Shown here in pieces: positions 1-7,682 of a stretch of DNA of 9,712 bases; the stretch's first letter is position 1; each line of letters opens with the position of its first letter. Under the pieces are notes generated by a model that saw only the letters and a program-made list of their open reading frames with translations, did no database searches and was not told the origin of the DNA. The DNA lies in contig CAZHPV010000083.1 of the NCBI GenBank assembly GCA_964534845.1, forward strand, positions 1 through 9,712. The letters run 5' to 3'. The DNA comes from CALCKU01 sp964534845. GTDB lineage: Bacteria; Pseudomonadota; Alphaproteobacteria; Caulobacterales; Maricaulaceae. A program made the translations under genes and the position numbers.

Positions 1-2
1 TC

Positions 3-695
3 TTCTCGGAAAACCAAAGTGTCACTTTCACTAATTTGACCGATATCAACGCGCTAAGTGCCAGTGATTTCATATTTGATGACCTGCCTATTGATGATGC
101 GCCGCCTGTGACTCCAACACCTGATGACGTTGGCGGTGAGGGTGACGACGCGCTTGAGGGCGGGATTGGTGATGACGTAATCGATGGGGGCGATGGCAAC
201 GACCAGATCATCGGGAATGCTGGTGATGATGCCCTAAGTGGTAGATCAGGCAATGACGAATTATTTGGAAATACGGGCAATGACTTCCTTGACGGTGGTG
301 ATGGCGATGATGTCTTGAATGGCAATCTTGACAATGACACACTCATTGGCGGGTCAGGATCGGATACGCTTAATGGCGGCTTTGGCGAGGATTTTCTGAG
401 CGGAGATGCTGGCAATGATACACTTAATGGAGGCGCGGGAAATGACTTGTCATTTGGTGGGGATGGAGCGGATACCTTTGTTTTTGTCCGAGGCGATGAC
501 TTTGATCAGATCGGAGATTTCGAAGCCGGTACGGATAGAATTGATTTAACCGATTACGGTTTCGATGATTTTGCTCAGCTCAACCTTGTGGAGCAAAACA
601 ATACGGTATTTATTTTCCTTGATGAAGATAACAGTATTGAACTAACTGGGGTCAATGATATCGATGATCTCTCCGCGATAGATTTTTTGCTCTAG
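3..695 (+). CDS. RTX calcium-binding repeat protein, C-terminal part (5' end outside window)
   Basis: This is the C-terminal end of a secreted protein with haemolysin-type calcium-binding repeats. About 13 tandem nonapeptides of the GGxGxDxUx type lie at roughly 132-482 (for example GGDGNDQII and GGAGNDLSF). An aspartate-rich C-terminal domain follows and ends in DFLL, like the uncleaved C-terminal signals of type I secretion substrates. In this family the repeats fold into a calcium-bound beta-roll after export. The frame is open to the left edge, so the TTG at 36 is not a credible start and the protein is longer than shown. The residues read from base 3 (ending in ALSASDFIF) resemble the protein's own C-terminus (DLSAIDFLL). 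A proline- and threonine-containing linker separates that block from the repeats, which suggests several repeat blocks in series. Any catalytic or adhesive domain lies outside the window. No secretion genes are seen nearby. Confidence 0.9.
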   Translation, partial: FSENQSVTFTNLTDINALSASDFIFDDLPIDDAPPVTPTPDDVGGEGDDALEGGIGDDVIDGGDGNDQIIGNAGDDALSGRSGNDELFGNTGNDFLDGGDGDDVLNGNLDNDTLIGGSGSDTLNGGFGEDFLSGDAGNDTLNGGAGNDLSFGGDGADTFVFVRGDDFDQIGDFEAGTDRIDLTDYGFDDFAQLNLVEQNNTVFIFLDEDNSIELTGVNDIDDLSAIDFLL

Positions 696-1019
696 GGTTT
701 TATTTTTGTATAAATTTAGAAGCCTCGAACCATATCTAGGTTAGAAAAATTCTAAGAGCTCGTCGAATATGTCGAAAATTCTCGTTTTCATAAACCAAGG
801 CTAAAACCCGCCTCTTGAATCCGGAGAGGTCTTCTTCTCCTAAGGTCTGTAAAATATAAGGGTTCATAAAATAAAGGCGCAAAGTTGAACGAATTTTACA
901 TCATTTCCGGATGTTCTTCGGTATAAGTTCCATTAGTGAGCTGTTTACTTTGGGCGTAATGTGATATGGTGCGCCAATAATATACAGTAGAATAAACATA
1001 TGTCGTCAACGGAATTTTC
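696..1019. other. Intergenic region without a gene
   Basis: I see no convincing coding sequence in these 324 bases. The RTX stop is followed by a T-rich stretch with no strong GC stem before it. A small AT-rich inverted repeat (TTAGAA-AAA-TTCTAA, 741-755), a direct repeat GTCGAA (762-767 and 771-776) and a short dyad CCTCT-N9-AGAGG (811-829) are present, but none forms a clear terminator. The promoter of the DUF2147 gene must lie towards the right end. AATAAT/TATACA sequences at 976-986 could be a -10 element, but no well-spaced -35 accompanies them. Confidence 0.6.
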
Positions 1020-1421
1020 ATGAAACCTCACTCTATGAAATATCTCAGGATAGGCGTGGCGCTGAGCTTGGCGGCGGGGACTATATCAGCCAGTGCTGAA
1101 AAAGCGGACGGAATTTTGGGGCACTGGCGGACAGATACGGGCAGCGCGATTGTTAACATTTCATTTTGCGAGCCAGATCGACCTTGCGGAGAAATCACCT
1201 GGGTTGATCCAAACGGCGCTTCGGTTGTTGACCGCAATAACCCCGATGACAGCTTGAAGGGGCGGCCTCTTGTGGGCGTCATGATGCTCTGGGGGTTCAA
1301 AGCGAAAGACGATAAATGGAAGGGCGGGAAAATTTACAATCCAAAAGACGGAAAGACATATAAATCTAAAGTTTCTCTCAATGATGACGGTACGCTTAAA
1401 GTCAAAGGGTATGTTGTCTAA
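1020..1421 (+). CDS. DUF2147 family secreted protein, truncated at its C-terminus
   Basis: The 133-residue product begins with a Sec signal peptide: a basic start, a hydrophobic core at about residues 11-22 and a probable cleavage after ASA (residues 24-26). It should be periplasmic. The mature part shows DUF2147 (PF09917) hallmarks: the GHWRTDTG opening, two cysteines (C50 and C56), the DRNNPDDSLKGRPLVG block, and WKGGKIYNPKDGKTY followed by DGTLKVKG. Family members usually continue with a cysteine-containing tail ending near a QTWTR-like motif. Here the reading stops at KGYVV, so about 13-20 residues are missing. At that point the DNA switches, in another frame, to a regulator gene. The ATG at 1020 has a weak GGAA five bases upstream. 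An ATG at 1035 is possible and would also give a signal peptide. Family function is not established, and whether the shortened protein folds is unknown. Confidence 0.82.
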   Translation: MKPHSMKYLRIGVALSLAAGTISASAEKADGILGHWRTDTGSAIVNISFCEPDRPCGEITWVDPNGASVVDRNNPDDSLKGRPLVGVMMLWGFKAKDDKWKGGKIYNPKDGKTYKSKVSLNDDGTLKVKGYVV

Positions 1422-1878
1422 AATTGAAAATGGTCAGATATCAGCGTCTTTGAAAACTTTGAAAATACTATCAAACACATTGAATGTTCCAATCTCGAAC
1501 CTGTTTTCAACTTATGACGAAGATTTTGATTGCTCATTTGTCGCAGCAGGACAAGGCGTTACAATAGATCGGCGCGGCACAAAGGCCGGGCACATATATG
1601 AATTGTTAGGTCATGCATTGGAAGGAGATATCGTAATTGAACCCTACCTGATTACTTTCACTGAGAATGCGGAGACATATACAAATTTCAAACATGAGGG
1701 TATCGAATTAATTCATATGTTGTCTGGATGTGTAAATTACACCCATGGTGGAAAAACATATAATATGAAGCCGGGTGATACGCTTTTGTTTAATTCAGGC
1801 GCCTTTCATGGTCCCGCTGAGATGATCGAAAAGCCAGTAAAATATCTTTCCGTTATCGCTTATAGAAGAGATACGTAA
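1381..1878 (+). pseudogene. XRE-family HTH / cupin regulator, 5'-truncated
   Basis: From about base 1402 the frame encodes the second half of an XRE helix-turn-helix (GMLSKIENGQIS, then SLKTLKILSNTLNVPISNLF). A linker (FVAAGQGVTIDRRGTKAGHIYELLGH) and a C-terminal cupin domain with KHEGIEL and PGDTLLF...AFHGP follow. The cupin keeps H105, E109 and H143, counting from 1381. Intact relatives have about 20-40 more residues, including the first HTH helices. Here these are replaced by the out-of-frame 3' end of the DUF2147 gene, so the first residues (MMTVRLK) are not homologous. Neither the ATG at 1381 nor the one at 1411 has a sensible ribosome site. Without the front of the HTH, specific DNA binding is doubtful. 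XRE-cupin proteins normally regulate small-molecule metabolism, with the cupin as sensor. The cupin part could still be made as a remnant. Confidence 0.78.
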
Positions 1879-2043
1879 TGAAGCATGTCCGTCGTCTTAT
1901 AAATTGTTTCAGATTTAAATATGGATTAGTTTGATTTAGAGTATCTTGCGTGGTGACGGGGACCCATGTTCGGAAATATTTCTTTTCCTGATGAAGATTA
2001 ATCCTTACAGTCCAAAGTTTGCATAATTACCTTCATCCGTATT

Positions 2044-2059
2044 TTAAAGTAATATTAAC
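2044..2059 (+). promoter_or_regulatory. CtrA-type binding site (TTAA-N7-TTAAC)
   Basis: The bases read TTAA, AGTAATA, TTAAC. This is an exact match to the full CtrA consensus known from Caulobacter and relatives. It ends 22 bases before the histidine kinase ATG. If transcription starts at the ATG, the box covers about -37 to -22, the usual position for CtrA-activated promoters that overlap the -35. A TGAAAT at 2069-2074 (4 of 6 matches to TATAAT) is then correctly placed as -10. The match is seen; the regulation is inferred. Confidence 0.5.
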
Positions 2060-2064
2060 CTTAA

Positions 2065-2082
2065 ATAGTGAAATTTCACTAT
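2065..2082. promoter_or_regulatory. 18-bp perfect palindrome overlapping the kinase start codon
   Basis: The sequence ATAGTGAAATTTCACTAT is its own reverse complement and includes the first two bases of the ATG at 2081. It could be an operator for a dimeric repressor. As RNA it has no loop, so it would form a much poorer hairpin than its length suggests. It occupies the place where a Shine-Dalgarno sequence should be, and none is present. Confidence 0.5.
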
Positions 2083-4147
2083 GGGAAAAGTTACTCGGGA
2101 CGTAAGACCTAATTTTTTAGATGATGCGGAAACATTCAAGCTTGCTGTGGAATGCTCCGACCTTGGAGTTTGGGGGTATAACGTTGAAACTGGTCAATTA
2201 ATTTGGTCGCGTAAACTCTATGAAATTGTTGGCGTTGAACCAGGAACGCCTGTTAATTTTACCGATTTCCACAAATTCGTCCATCCCGAAGATCTAGATA
2301 TGGTCAGGGCCGAAGTGCAAAAGAGCATAAATAATCATTCAGGTTATGATCTTGAATATAGGCTTATTCGTCCCAATACAGGAGAAACAATTTGGACGCG
2401 GTTTATCGGAAAAGCCTTTTATAATGAAATTGGCGAGCCTTATAAAATGTTTGGTACAGGCGTAGATATTACGCATCATAAAATAGCAGAATTTAACGCG
2501 ATGGATGCCGATAGGGCTAAGTCTGAGTTTTTAGCCAATATGAGCCATGAAATCCGTACGCCTATGAACGGCATTATGGGCATGACGCAATTACTAGCCA
2601 ATTGCCAGTTAGGTGACCGAGAGCGCGAATTTGTTCATACGATTGACCGGTCAGGTCAAGCCTTGCTCACAATTATAAATGATATACTTGATTTCTCAAA
2701 AATTGAAGCGGGTCATATTGAACTTGATCATTCACCCTTTTTACTTCGCGAAAGCTTGGAAGACGTTACGAGCCTACTTTCGACGGCCGCAACGGATACA
2801 GGCGTAGACCTTTTGCTGCGTATTGATCCTGATTTGCCTGAAACCTATATCGGAGATGTTGGTCGCGTGAGGCAAATTCTTACAAATCTTGTCGGGAACG
2901 CGCTTAAATTCACACATGAAGGACATGTCCTCGTTAATGTGAATGGAACGGTAACAGATAAAATGGCAAAACTGAATATAGCCGTCAGTGATACAGGTAT
3001 TGGCATAAAACAAGATCAATTATCCCACGTTTTTGAAAAGTTTAGGCAAGCTGATGGCAGCACAACCAGAGAATATGAAGGCACGGGCCTAGGTTTAAAT
3101 ATTGCTACGAATTTAGCAAAATTAATGAATGGCGATATCACAGCTGTAAGTGAAGTGGGTAAGGGCTCGACTTTTACAGTAAATATTGAGCTTGCCGTCA
3201 CTGAAGACGCCGTAAACCCTATAGTTGAAGACCTCCCCTCTATAAGTGGTAATATTTTGATCATTGATGATATTGTTACGAACCATGAAATTCTAAAAGA
3301 ACAGCTCACAAGTGAAACATGTAAATGTATATCCGTGAATTCGGCGCAAAAAGGACTCGCTGTTTTAGCAAAAGCTGCGGAAAAAAATATTCCTATAGAT
3401 CTTGTAATCGTCGATTATCAAATGCCCGAAATGACGGGCGAGGACTTTATTCGTACTGCGAAATCGCATGAAAACTACAAACATATTCCTCTGATTTTAT
3501 ATTCGTCCGTTGATGATGATGGATTAAAACAACGTCTAAAAAACATTGGCGTCCATGGATATATCACCAAACCGACACGATATAAAGAGTTACTGCGAGT
3601 GATATCAAAAGCGATTTCTAGTGGCGGGGCTTCCGTCGTGGACACTGTCATCAAAGAAGATTTAGCGGCTGAACGCACTGTCACTGATATTACAGCGAAT
3701 ATTCATCAAAACCCAATTGCGCAAACTGCGGGGGGCGCTGCTGGAGAGGTAGACGTTCTCATTGCTGAGGATAATGAAGTCAATCAGATGTTCATTAGGT
3801 ACATCATGGAGGATATGGGCTTGTCATTCAAAATTGTGCCTAGCGGGCGCTTGGCCGTTGATAAGTGGAAATTGCTCAATCCGAAAATTATTTTGATGGA
3901 TATTTCAATGCCCGATTGGAATGGATATGAGGCTACGAAGGCTATTAGAGCCTTAGAAGTGACGCTTAAGCGTCCCCGTACACCGATTATTGCGGTTACT
4001 GCCCACGCCCTAAAAGGCGATAGGCAGGACTGTCTAGATAATGATATGGATGACTATATTGCAAAGCCCATAGTGATTGATAGAGTCAAAGAAATGTTGG
4101 CCCAATGGACCGATATAAAAGACCTGTCTACCGCTCAAGTCGGTTAA
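2081..4147 (+). CDS. Soluble hybrid histidine kinase (PAS-HisKA-HATPase-REC-REC)
   Basis: This 688-residue sensor kinase has a PAS domain at about residues 18-135 (with the typical GTGVDITHHK end), then HisKA with the phospho-accepting H156 in MSHEIRTPMNG. The HATPase domain carries N269/N273 (N box), DTGIGI (304-309) and GTGLGL (334-339). Two receiver domains follow. REC1 has D396-D397, phospho-acceptor D445, S475 and K497. REC2 has E563-D564, phospho-acceptor D607, T640 and K662. All key residues for autophosphorylation and phosphotransfer are present. No membrane segment or signal peptide is seen, so it should sense a cytoplasmic cue through PAS. No HPt domain is present, so any further phosphorelay needs a separate one. 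The ATG at 2081 is the only reasonable start: an in-frame stop lies just upstream and PAS begins soon after. It lacks a Shine-Dalgarno sequence. It is a single-gene unit with a CtrA box before it and a terminator after it. Confidence 0.95.
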   Translation: MGKVTRDVRPNFLDDAETFKLAVECSDLGVWGYNVETGQLIWSRKLYEIVGVEPGTPVNFTDFHKFVHPEDLDMVRAEVQKSINNHSGYDLEYRLIRPNTGETIWTRFIGKAFYNEIGEPYKMFGTGVDITHHKIAEFNAMDADRAKSEFLANMSHEIRTPMNGIMGMTQLLANCQLGDREREFVHTIDRSGQALLTIINDILDFSKIEAGHIELDHSPFLLRESLEDVTSLLSTAATDTGVDLLLRIDPDLPETYIGDVGRVRQILTNLVGNALKFTHEGHVLVNVNGTVTDKMAKLNIAVSDTGIGIKQDQLSHVFEKFRQADGSTTREYEGTGLGLNIATNLAKLMNGDITAVSEVGKGSTFTVNIELAVTEDAVNPIVEDLPSISGNILIIDDIVTNHEILKEQLTSETCKCISVNSAQKGLAVLAKAAEKNIPIDLVIVDYQMPEMTGEDFIRTAKSHENYKHIPLILYSSVDDDGLKQRLKNIGVHGYITKPTRYKELLRVISKAISSGGASVVDTVIKEDLAAERTVTDITANIHQNPIAQTAGGAAGEVDVLIAEDNEVNQMFIRYIMEDMGLSFKIVPSGRLAVDKWKLLNPKIILMDISMPDWNGYEATKAIRALEVTLKRPRTPIIAVTAHALKGDRQDCLDNDMDDYIAKPIVIDRVKEMLAQWTDIKDLSTAQVG

Positions 4148-4221
4148 GTCTTAATACCTATTTGAAGCTTTATATTTAGCCCACTCGAATTTTTAACATT
4201 GCGTGTAATATAGAGTTAAAC

Positions 4222-4244
4222 TGGCGGCTTTGTGCCGCCATTTT
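4222..4244 (+). terminator. Rho-independent terminator after the histidine kinase
   Basis: A perfect 7-bp GC-rich stem TGGCGGC (4222-4228) and GCCGCCA (4234-4240) encloses a TTTGT loop and is followed directly by TTTT. It lies about 75 bases after the kinase stop, in the correct orientation. The T tract is short. On the opposite strand the stem is followed by fewer T residues, so it mainly serves the plus strand. Confidence 0.75.
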
Positions 4245-4268
4245 AGTATAATGGGTTTTTGCCCCTAC

Positions 4269-4286
4269 GTTGGGTGAGTGCCCAAC
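4269..4286. terminator. Hairpin in the convergent gap; possible 3' end of the minus-strand operon
   Basis: GTTGGG (4269-4274) and CCCAAC (4281-4286) form a 6-bp stem with a six-base loop. It lies about 64 bases beyond the aldehyde dehydrogenase stop on the minus strand. No T tract follows on either strand, so it is at best a weak or factor-dependent terminator or an mRNA 3'-end stabilising stem. No better terminator for the operon was found. Confidence 0.3.
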
Positions 4287-4349
4287 CCCCAATTTACGTA
4301 CCAGTTTGATTTAAAGTTTTTTACGTGGCGACACACCCACATTAAGAAA

Positions 4350-5831
4350 CTAACGCATTACGAATGGATTAGACATAGGCTCAGTTGAGGTATCTATCCA
4401 TGTGGTTTTAGTCCGTGTGTAATCTAAAATGGCTTCTTGTCCGGCTTCTCGTCCATAACCAGATTGATTAATGCCGCCAAAAGGGGCAACCGGTGAAATC
4501 GCGCGGTAGGTATTCACCCAACATATTCCAGCATTTATGCGATCAGATACGCGGTGTGCCCGAGATAGATTTTGTGTAAAAACACCTGAGCCAAGGCCAT
4601 ACTCACTTTCATTCGCGAGTTTGATAGCTTCATCTTCACTATCAAATGGCATTAAGGACATCACAGGGCCGAACATCTCGGTCTTAAACGTTTCGATATC
4701 AAGCTTGGGGCATTCCACTAAAGTTGGGTTGAAGTAATTTCCAACTAGGCCTTCTGGACGTTGTCCACCAAAACGAATTTTTGCGCCTTGTTTGACAGCT
4801 TTTTTCAATACCTTTTCTATGTTGTTAACTTGGGCCGCTGTACAGAGCGGACCTAAATGCGTTGTCTGTTTTTGTGGGTCGCCAACAATTATTGTTTGAG
4901 ACTTTTCTTCGATTAATGAAACAATTTTATTATAAACAGAACGCTGCACAAAACCGCGTGAGCCTGCGACACAAGACTGGCCTGATGCACCAAAATTTCC
5001 GGCAATCAATCCATTTGCAGCACTCTCTAAATCAGCATCTTCAAACACAATAATGGGAGATTTACCGCCAAGCTCTAATGTTGTGACTGCGAAATTTTCA
5101 GCCGAATTACGTATCACGTGACGCGCCGTTTCAGGGCCGCCCGTAAAGGCAATACGGTCTATATCAGGATGCTGGGTTAAAGGGATAGCGCAATTTTCTG
5201 CATCACCCGTAATGACAGATATGACGCCTGGCGGAAATCCAGCTTGATTAATCAGTTTTGCAAATTCTAGCATGGGAGCAGGAGCAATTTCTGATGCTTT
5301 CAAAATTACTGTGCAGCCTGCCGCGAGTGCGGGGCCTAACTTTGTGGCCGTTAAAAACATCTGCGCGTTCCATGGGACGATGGCAGCCACCACGCCAATA
5401 GGCCGCCGCGTTGTATAAGCATGCATGTTCGGTTTATCTATTGGCAGAACACGGCCTTCTATTTTATCCGCAAGGCCAGCATAATAGCGGTAATAATCAC
5501 CGACATATTTGCATTGTCCTACTGTTTCAATCGCGAGCTTACCACTATCAGATGACTCGACACGGCCAATTATTTCAGCGTTCTCTTCGATAAGATCAGC
5601 GAGACGGTAAAGAAGCTTTCCGCGAGCGGTTTGCGTTAAATCGCGCCAAGCCGGATCATTTAACGCCCGCTTAGCGGCACCTACGCTGCGGTCAACGTCT
5701 TTCGCTGAAGCACATGCAAATGTCGCCCATGATTTACCCGTAGCAGGATTTTCACTTTCCATAATTTGAGATGCGCTACCTTCGCACCAAATACCGTCAA
5801 TAAAAAGTTGGTAATGCGGTAAGTCAGACAT
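4350..5831 (-). CDS. NAD(P)-dependent aldehyde dehydrogenase
   Basis: At 493 residues this is a full-length member of the aldehyde dehydrogenase superfamily (PF00171), closest in look to the betaine/hydroxymuconic-semialdehyde type. It oxidises an aldehyde to a carboxylate in the cytoplasm. Catalytic residues are all visible: N155 in PWNAQ, K178 in ILKASE, general base E253 in LELGGKSP, nucleophile C287 in GQSC, and E385 in EMFGPV. The start is supported by AAGGAAAG a few bases upstream. It is the last gene of the four-gene operon, eight bases behind the monooxygenase, so it probably acts on that enzyme's aldehyde or lactol product. In the trigonelline pathway of Acinetobacter baylyi a comparable dehydrogenase (TgnC) oxidises the ring-opened intermediate and another (TgnE) oxidises succinate semialdehyde. 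Which role, if either, applies here cannot be decided from sequence, so no symbol is given. Confidence 0.92.
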   Translation of the reverse strand: MSDLPHYQLFIDGIWCEGSASQIMESENPATGKSWATFACASAKDVDRSVGAAKRALNDPAWRDLTQTARGKLLYRLADLIEENAEIIGRVESSDSGKLAIETVGQCKYVGDYYRYYAGLADKIEGRVLPIDKPNMHAYTTRRPIGVVAAIVPWNAQMFLTATKLGPALAAGCTVILKASEIAPAPMLEFAKLINQAGFPPGVISVITGDAENCAIPLTQHPDIDRIAFTGGPETARHVIRNSAENFAVTTLELGGKSPIIVFEDADLESAANGLIAGNFGASGQSCVAGSRGFVQRSVYNKIVSLIEEKSQTIIVGDPQKQTTHLGPLCTAAQVNNIEKVLKKAVKQGAKIRFGGQRPEGLVGNYFNPTLVECPKLDIETFKTEMFGPVMSLMPFDSEDEAIKLANESEYGLGSGVFTQNLSRAHRVSDRINAGICWVNTYRAISPVAPFGGINQSGYGREAGQEAILDYTRTKTTWIDTSTEPMSNPFVMR

Positions 5832-5839
5832 ATCTTTCC

Positions 5840-6874
5840 TTATGTAAAAGCGGGCATAACGTCATCAATAAAACGCGCGAGTGACACACGTTTTTTTTCT
5901 GCGCTCATACCACTATCAATCCAATATGCGAACTCATCATAACCTAAGTCTTCATATTGTTTGATCCGGTCGATAACGTCTTGTGCGGTTCCAATTGTCA
6001 AGTCACGCCGAAGGTTTTCAGCCGCCATCATTTTATTCGCAGCTATATCTGCATCAGATAGTGTTTCAATGAGGCCTTGAGATACGGGTCGCTTATTTTG
6101 AAACCAAGCTCCAAAATAGTTGAAATATCGGCTCAGTGTGTTTGAGGCTTTGTCAGCTTCATCACTATCCGCCGCAACATATGTGTGATGCAAAAGCATA
6201 CATTTTGGGCGAGGGCCTGAATAACTCTCACAAGCGGCATCAAACCGCTCTATGAGGGTTTTTACTTCCTCAATACCATTCCAAAGCGGTGTGACTTGAA
6301 TGTTAAATCCATTATGGACGCCAAATTCATGACTATTCGGGTCGCGCGCCGCAATCCAAATGGGTGGTCCATTCTCTTGTAGTGGTTTTGGCGCAGATGT
6401 TGATGATGGAAAGCTATAATACTCACCTTGATGTTCGCAATCGCCGCTCCATAATTTGCGAAGTAGCGGGGTTGTCTCGCGCATACGCTGTCCGGCTTCC
6501 CACGGGTCAAGGCCCGGAGAGAGGCGCTCATATTCATAGGAATAAGCGCCGCGCGCAATGCCAAGTTCTAATCTTCCGCCTGTGATTAAATCTGTCATAG
6601 CGGCTTCGCCTGCCAATTTAATCGGATGCCAAAACGGCGCGATAACGGTACCCGTCCCAAGACGAACATTTTTTGTATGTCTGGCAAGATCGGTTATCGT
6701 TATAAAAGGATTGGGGGCGATGGTAAATTCCATGCCATGATGTTCACCAGTCCATATCGCGCGCATTCCGCCTTCATCTGCCATGGTACACAAACCTAAA
6801 AATTCTTCATAGAGAACATCGTGCGGTTGCTCCGGGGTTAATCTTTCCATGTGGGCGAATAATGAAAAATCCAT
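5840..6874 (-). CDS. Luciferase-like flavin-dependent monooxygenase (LLM class)
   Basis: The 344-residue protein belongs to the bacterial luciferase-like family (PF00296), whose TIM-barrel enzymes use reduced FMN and O2 to oxygenate small molecules. The N-terminal MDFSLFAHMER strand, WTGEHH (41-46), NVRLGTGTVIAPFWHPIKLA (69-88) and RLELGIARGA (101-110) are typical. Length is normal for the class. An AAAGG, eight bases before the ATG, lies inside the last codons of the upstream hydrolase gene, so translation is probably coupled. The gap to that gene is four bases. Such enzymes usually need a partner flavin reductase, and none is encoded in the window. With hydrolase and aldehyde dehydrogenase neighbours, oxidative ring opening of an N-heterocycle (as for TgnB or PyrA) is the leading idea. 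Oxidation of another substrate cannot be excluded. It is not a light-emitting luciferase: LuxB-like and fatty-acid reductase genes are missing. Confidence 0.88.
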   Translation of the reverse strand: MDFSLFAHMERLTPEQPHDVLYEEFLGLCTMADEGGMRAIWTGEHHGMEFTIAPNPFITITDLARHTKNVRLGTGTVIAPFWHPIKLAGEAAMTDLITGGRLELGIARGAYSYEYERLSPGLDPWEAGQRMRETTPLLRKLWSGDCEHQGEYYSFPSSTSAPKPLQENGPPIWIAARDPNSHEFGVHNGFNIQVTPLWNGIEEVKTLIERFDAACESYSGPRPKCMLLHHTYVAADSDEADKASNTLSRYFNYFGAWFQNKRPVSQGLIETLSDADIAANKMMAAENLRRDLTIGTAQDVIDRIKQYEDLGYDEFAYWIDSGMSAEKKRVSLARFIDDVMPAFT

Positions 6875-6878
6875 TTTT

Positions 6879-7682
6879 TTAACCTTTAAAGTGTTGTTGG
6901 AGGGTTAGCGAGACTTGCTGTACATGTGTCATTGGCATCATATGGGCGGCATTCTCAATGAGTTTATATGTGCCCGATGGCGCAGTTTCTGCCATATCAT
7001 GAGACATTTGCGGGGTAGAGTTGGGTTCATCTGACCCCGTCATAAATAAGGCAGGAACGCTCAAATTAAGTAGCTGATTGGGTGAGAGTCCATCATTATT
7101 AGCAAAGACATGATAGGCTTTTTGGTATTGCGAAATTGAGGTTTGATGTAACCATCTATTGCAAGCATTAGCGGCTTTCAAAGTTTCTCCCATTGGGTTA
7201 TCTCCAAACCAACGAGTCATAGTTACATCTGTATTCAAATCATTTTGATCGATAGTTTTTAACGCGTGCGCGCGGGCTTTAACAGCTTTCGACGCAGCTT
7301 TTGAACGACCATAAATGGCATTTAAGGCCGCGACGGTTTTAAGTTTTTTTGGCCACCGAGTTGCAATATCGAGCGCAATCATTGCACCCATTGAATGTCC
7401 TCCCAAATGAACGGGCTGCTCAAAACCATCCAAATAGTTTGCAATCGCCATAGAATAATCTTCTAACCTCGCTTCAGTGCCCCTCAGGCTTTCACTCTCT
7501 CCATGTCCGGGGAGATCAATGGCGTGAACACTAAAATCATGTCTCAAATAGTCACTAATGCCGTTCCAAGCCTCAGCCCTTAATCCCACGCCATGCAAAA
7601 GAACAAGCTTCGGGCCCGCTCCAATCTGATAACCAGATAGGCCATTGCCTGATTTAAACCGCGGCCGGGTTGTCCAAGTCAT
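6879..7682 (-). CDS. Alpha/beta-fold hydrolase
   Basis: The 267-residue cytoplasmic hydrolase has a complete alpha/beta-hydrolase layout. The oxyanion-hole HGVG is at residues 30-33, DLPGHGES at 56-63, the nucleophile elbow GGHSMG has S97, D218 is in GSDEP, and H247 is in NAAHMMP. Length is normal for the family. It has no signal peptide. The first 29 bases overlap the end of the PF06684 gene in another frame, and no strong Shine-Dalgarno sequence precedes the ATG, so translational coupling is likely. In the trigonelline pathway a related hydrolase (TgnD) splits a formamido-methylene-succinate into CO2, amine, formate and succinate semialdehyde. A similar amide or C-C bond cleavage step would fit this operon. 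That assignment is by context only, because family members range from esterases to C-C hydrolases. Confidence 0.88.
   Translation of the reverse strand: MTWTTRPRFKSGNGLSGYQIGAGPKLVLLHGVGLRAEAWNGISDYLRHDFSVHAIDLPGHGESESLRGTEARLEDYSMAIANYLDGFEQPVHLGGHSMGAMIALDIATRWPKKLKTVAALNAIYGRSKAASKAVKARAHALKTIDQNDLNTDVTMTRWFGDNPMGETLKAANACNRWLHQTSISQYQKAYHVFANNDGLSPNQLLNLSVPALFMTGSDEPNSTPQMSHDMAETAPSGTYKLIENAAHMMPMTHVQQVSLTLQQHFKG

Noticed and set aside
36..38. TTG as start codon of the RTX protein
   Set aside because: The frame is open and protein-like upstream to the window edge, and no ribosome site precedes it.
741..755. Inverted repeat TTAGAA-AAA-TTCTAA as terminator of the RTX gene
   Set aside because: The stem is AT-rich with a three-base loop and no T tract follows.
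1381..1430. A programmed +1 frameshift making one DUF2147-XRE fusion protein
   Set aside because: No slippery signal is evident, and fusing a secreted protein to a cytoplasmic DNA-binding remnant makes no biological sense. Loss of DNA between two genes explains it better.
1973..1982. GAAATATTTC palindrome after the regulator remnant
   Set aside because: It is a 10-base AT-rich palindrome, expected by chance in such sequence, with no link to a gene start or terminator.
5840..6874. A light-producing lux system
   Set aside because: Only one luciferase-family subunit is present and the lux aldehyde-supply genes are absent. The aldehyde dehydrogenase is a generic NAD(P) enzyme.
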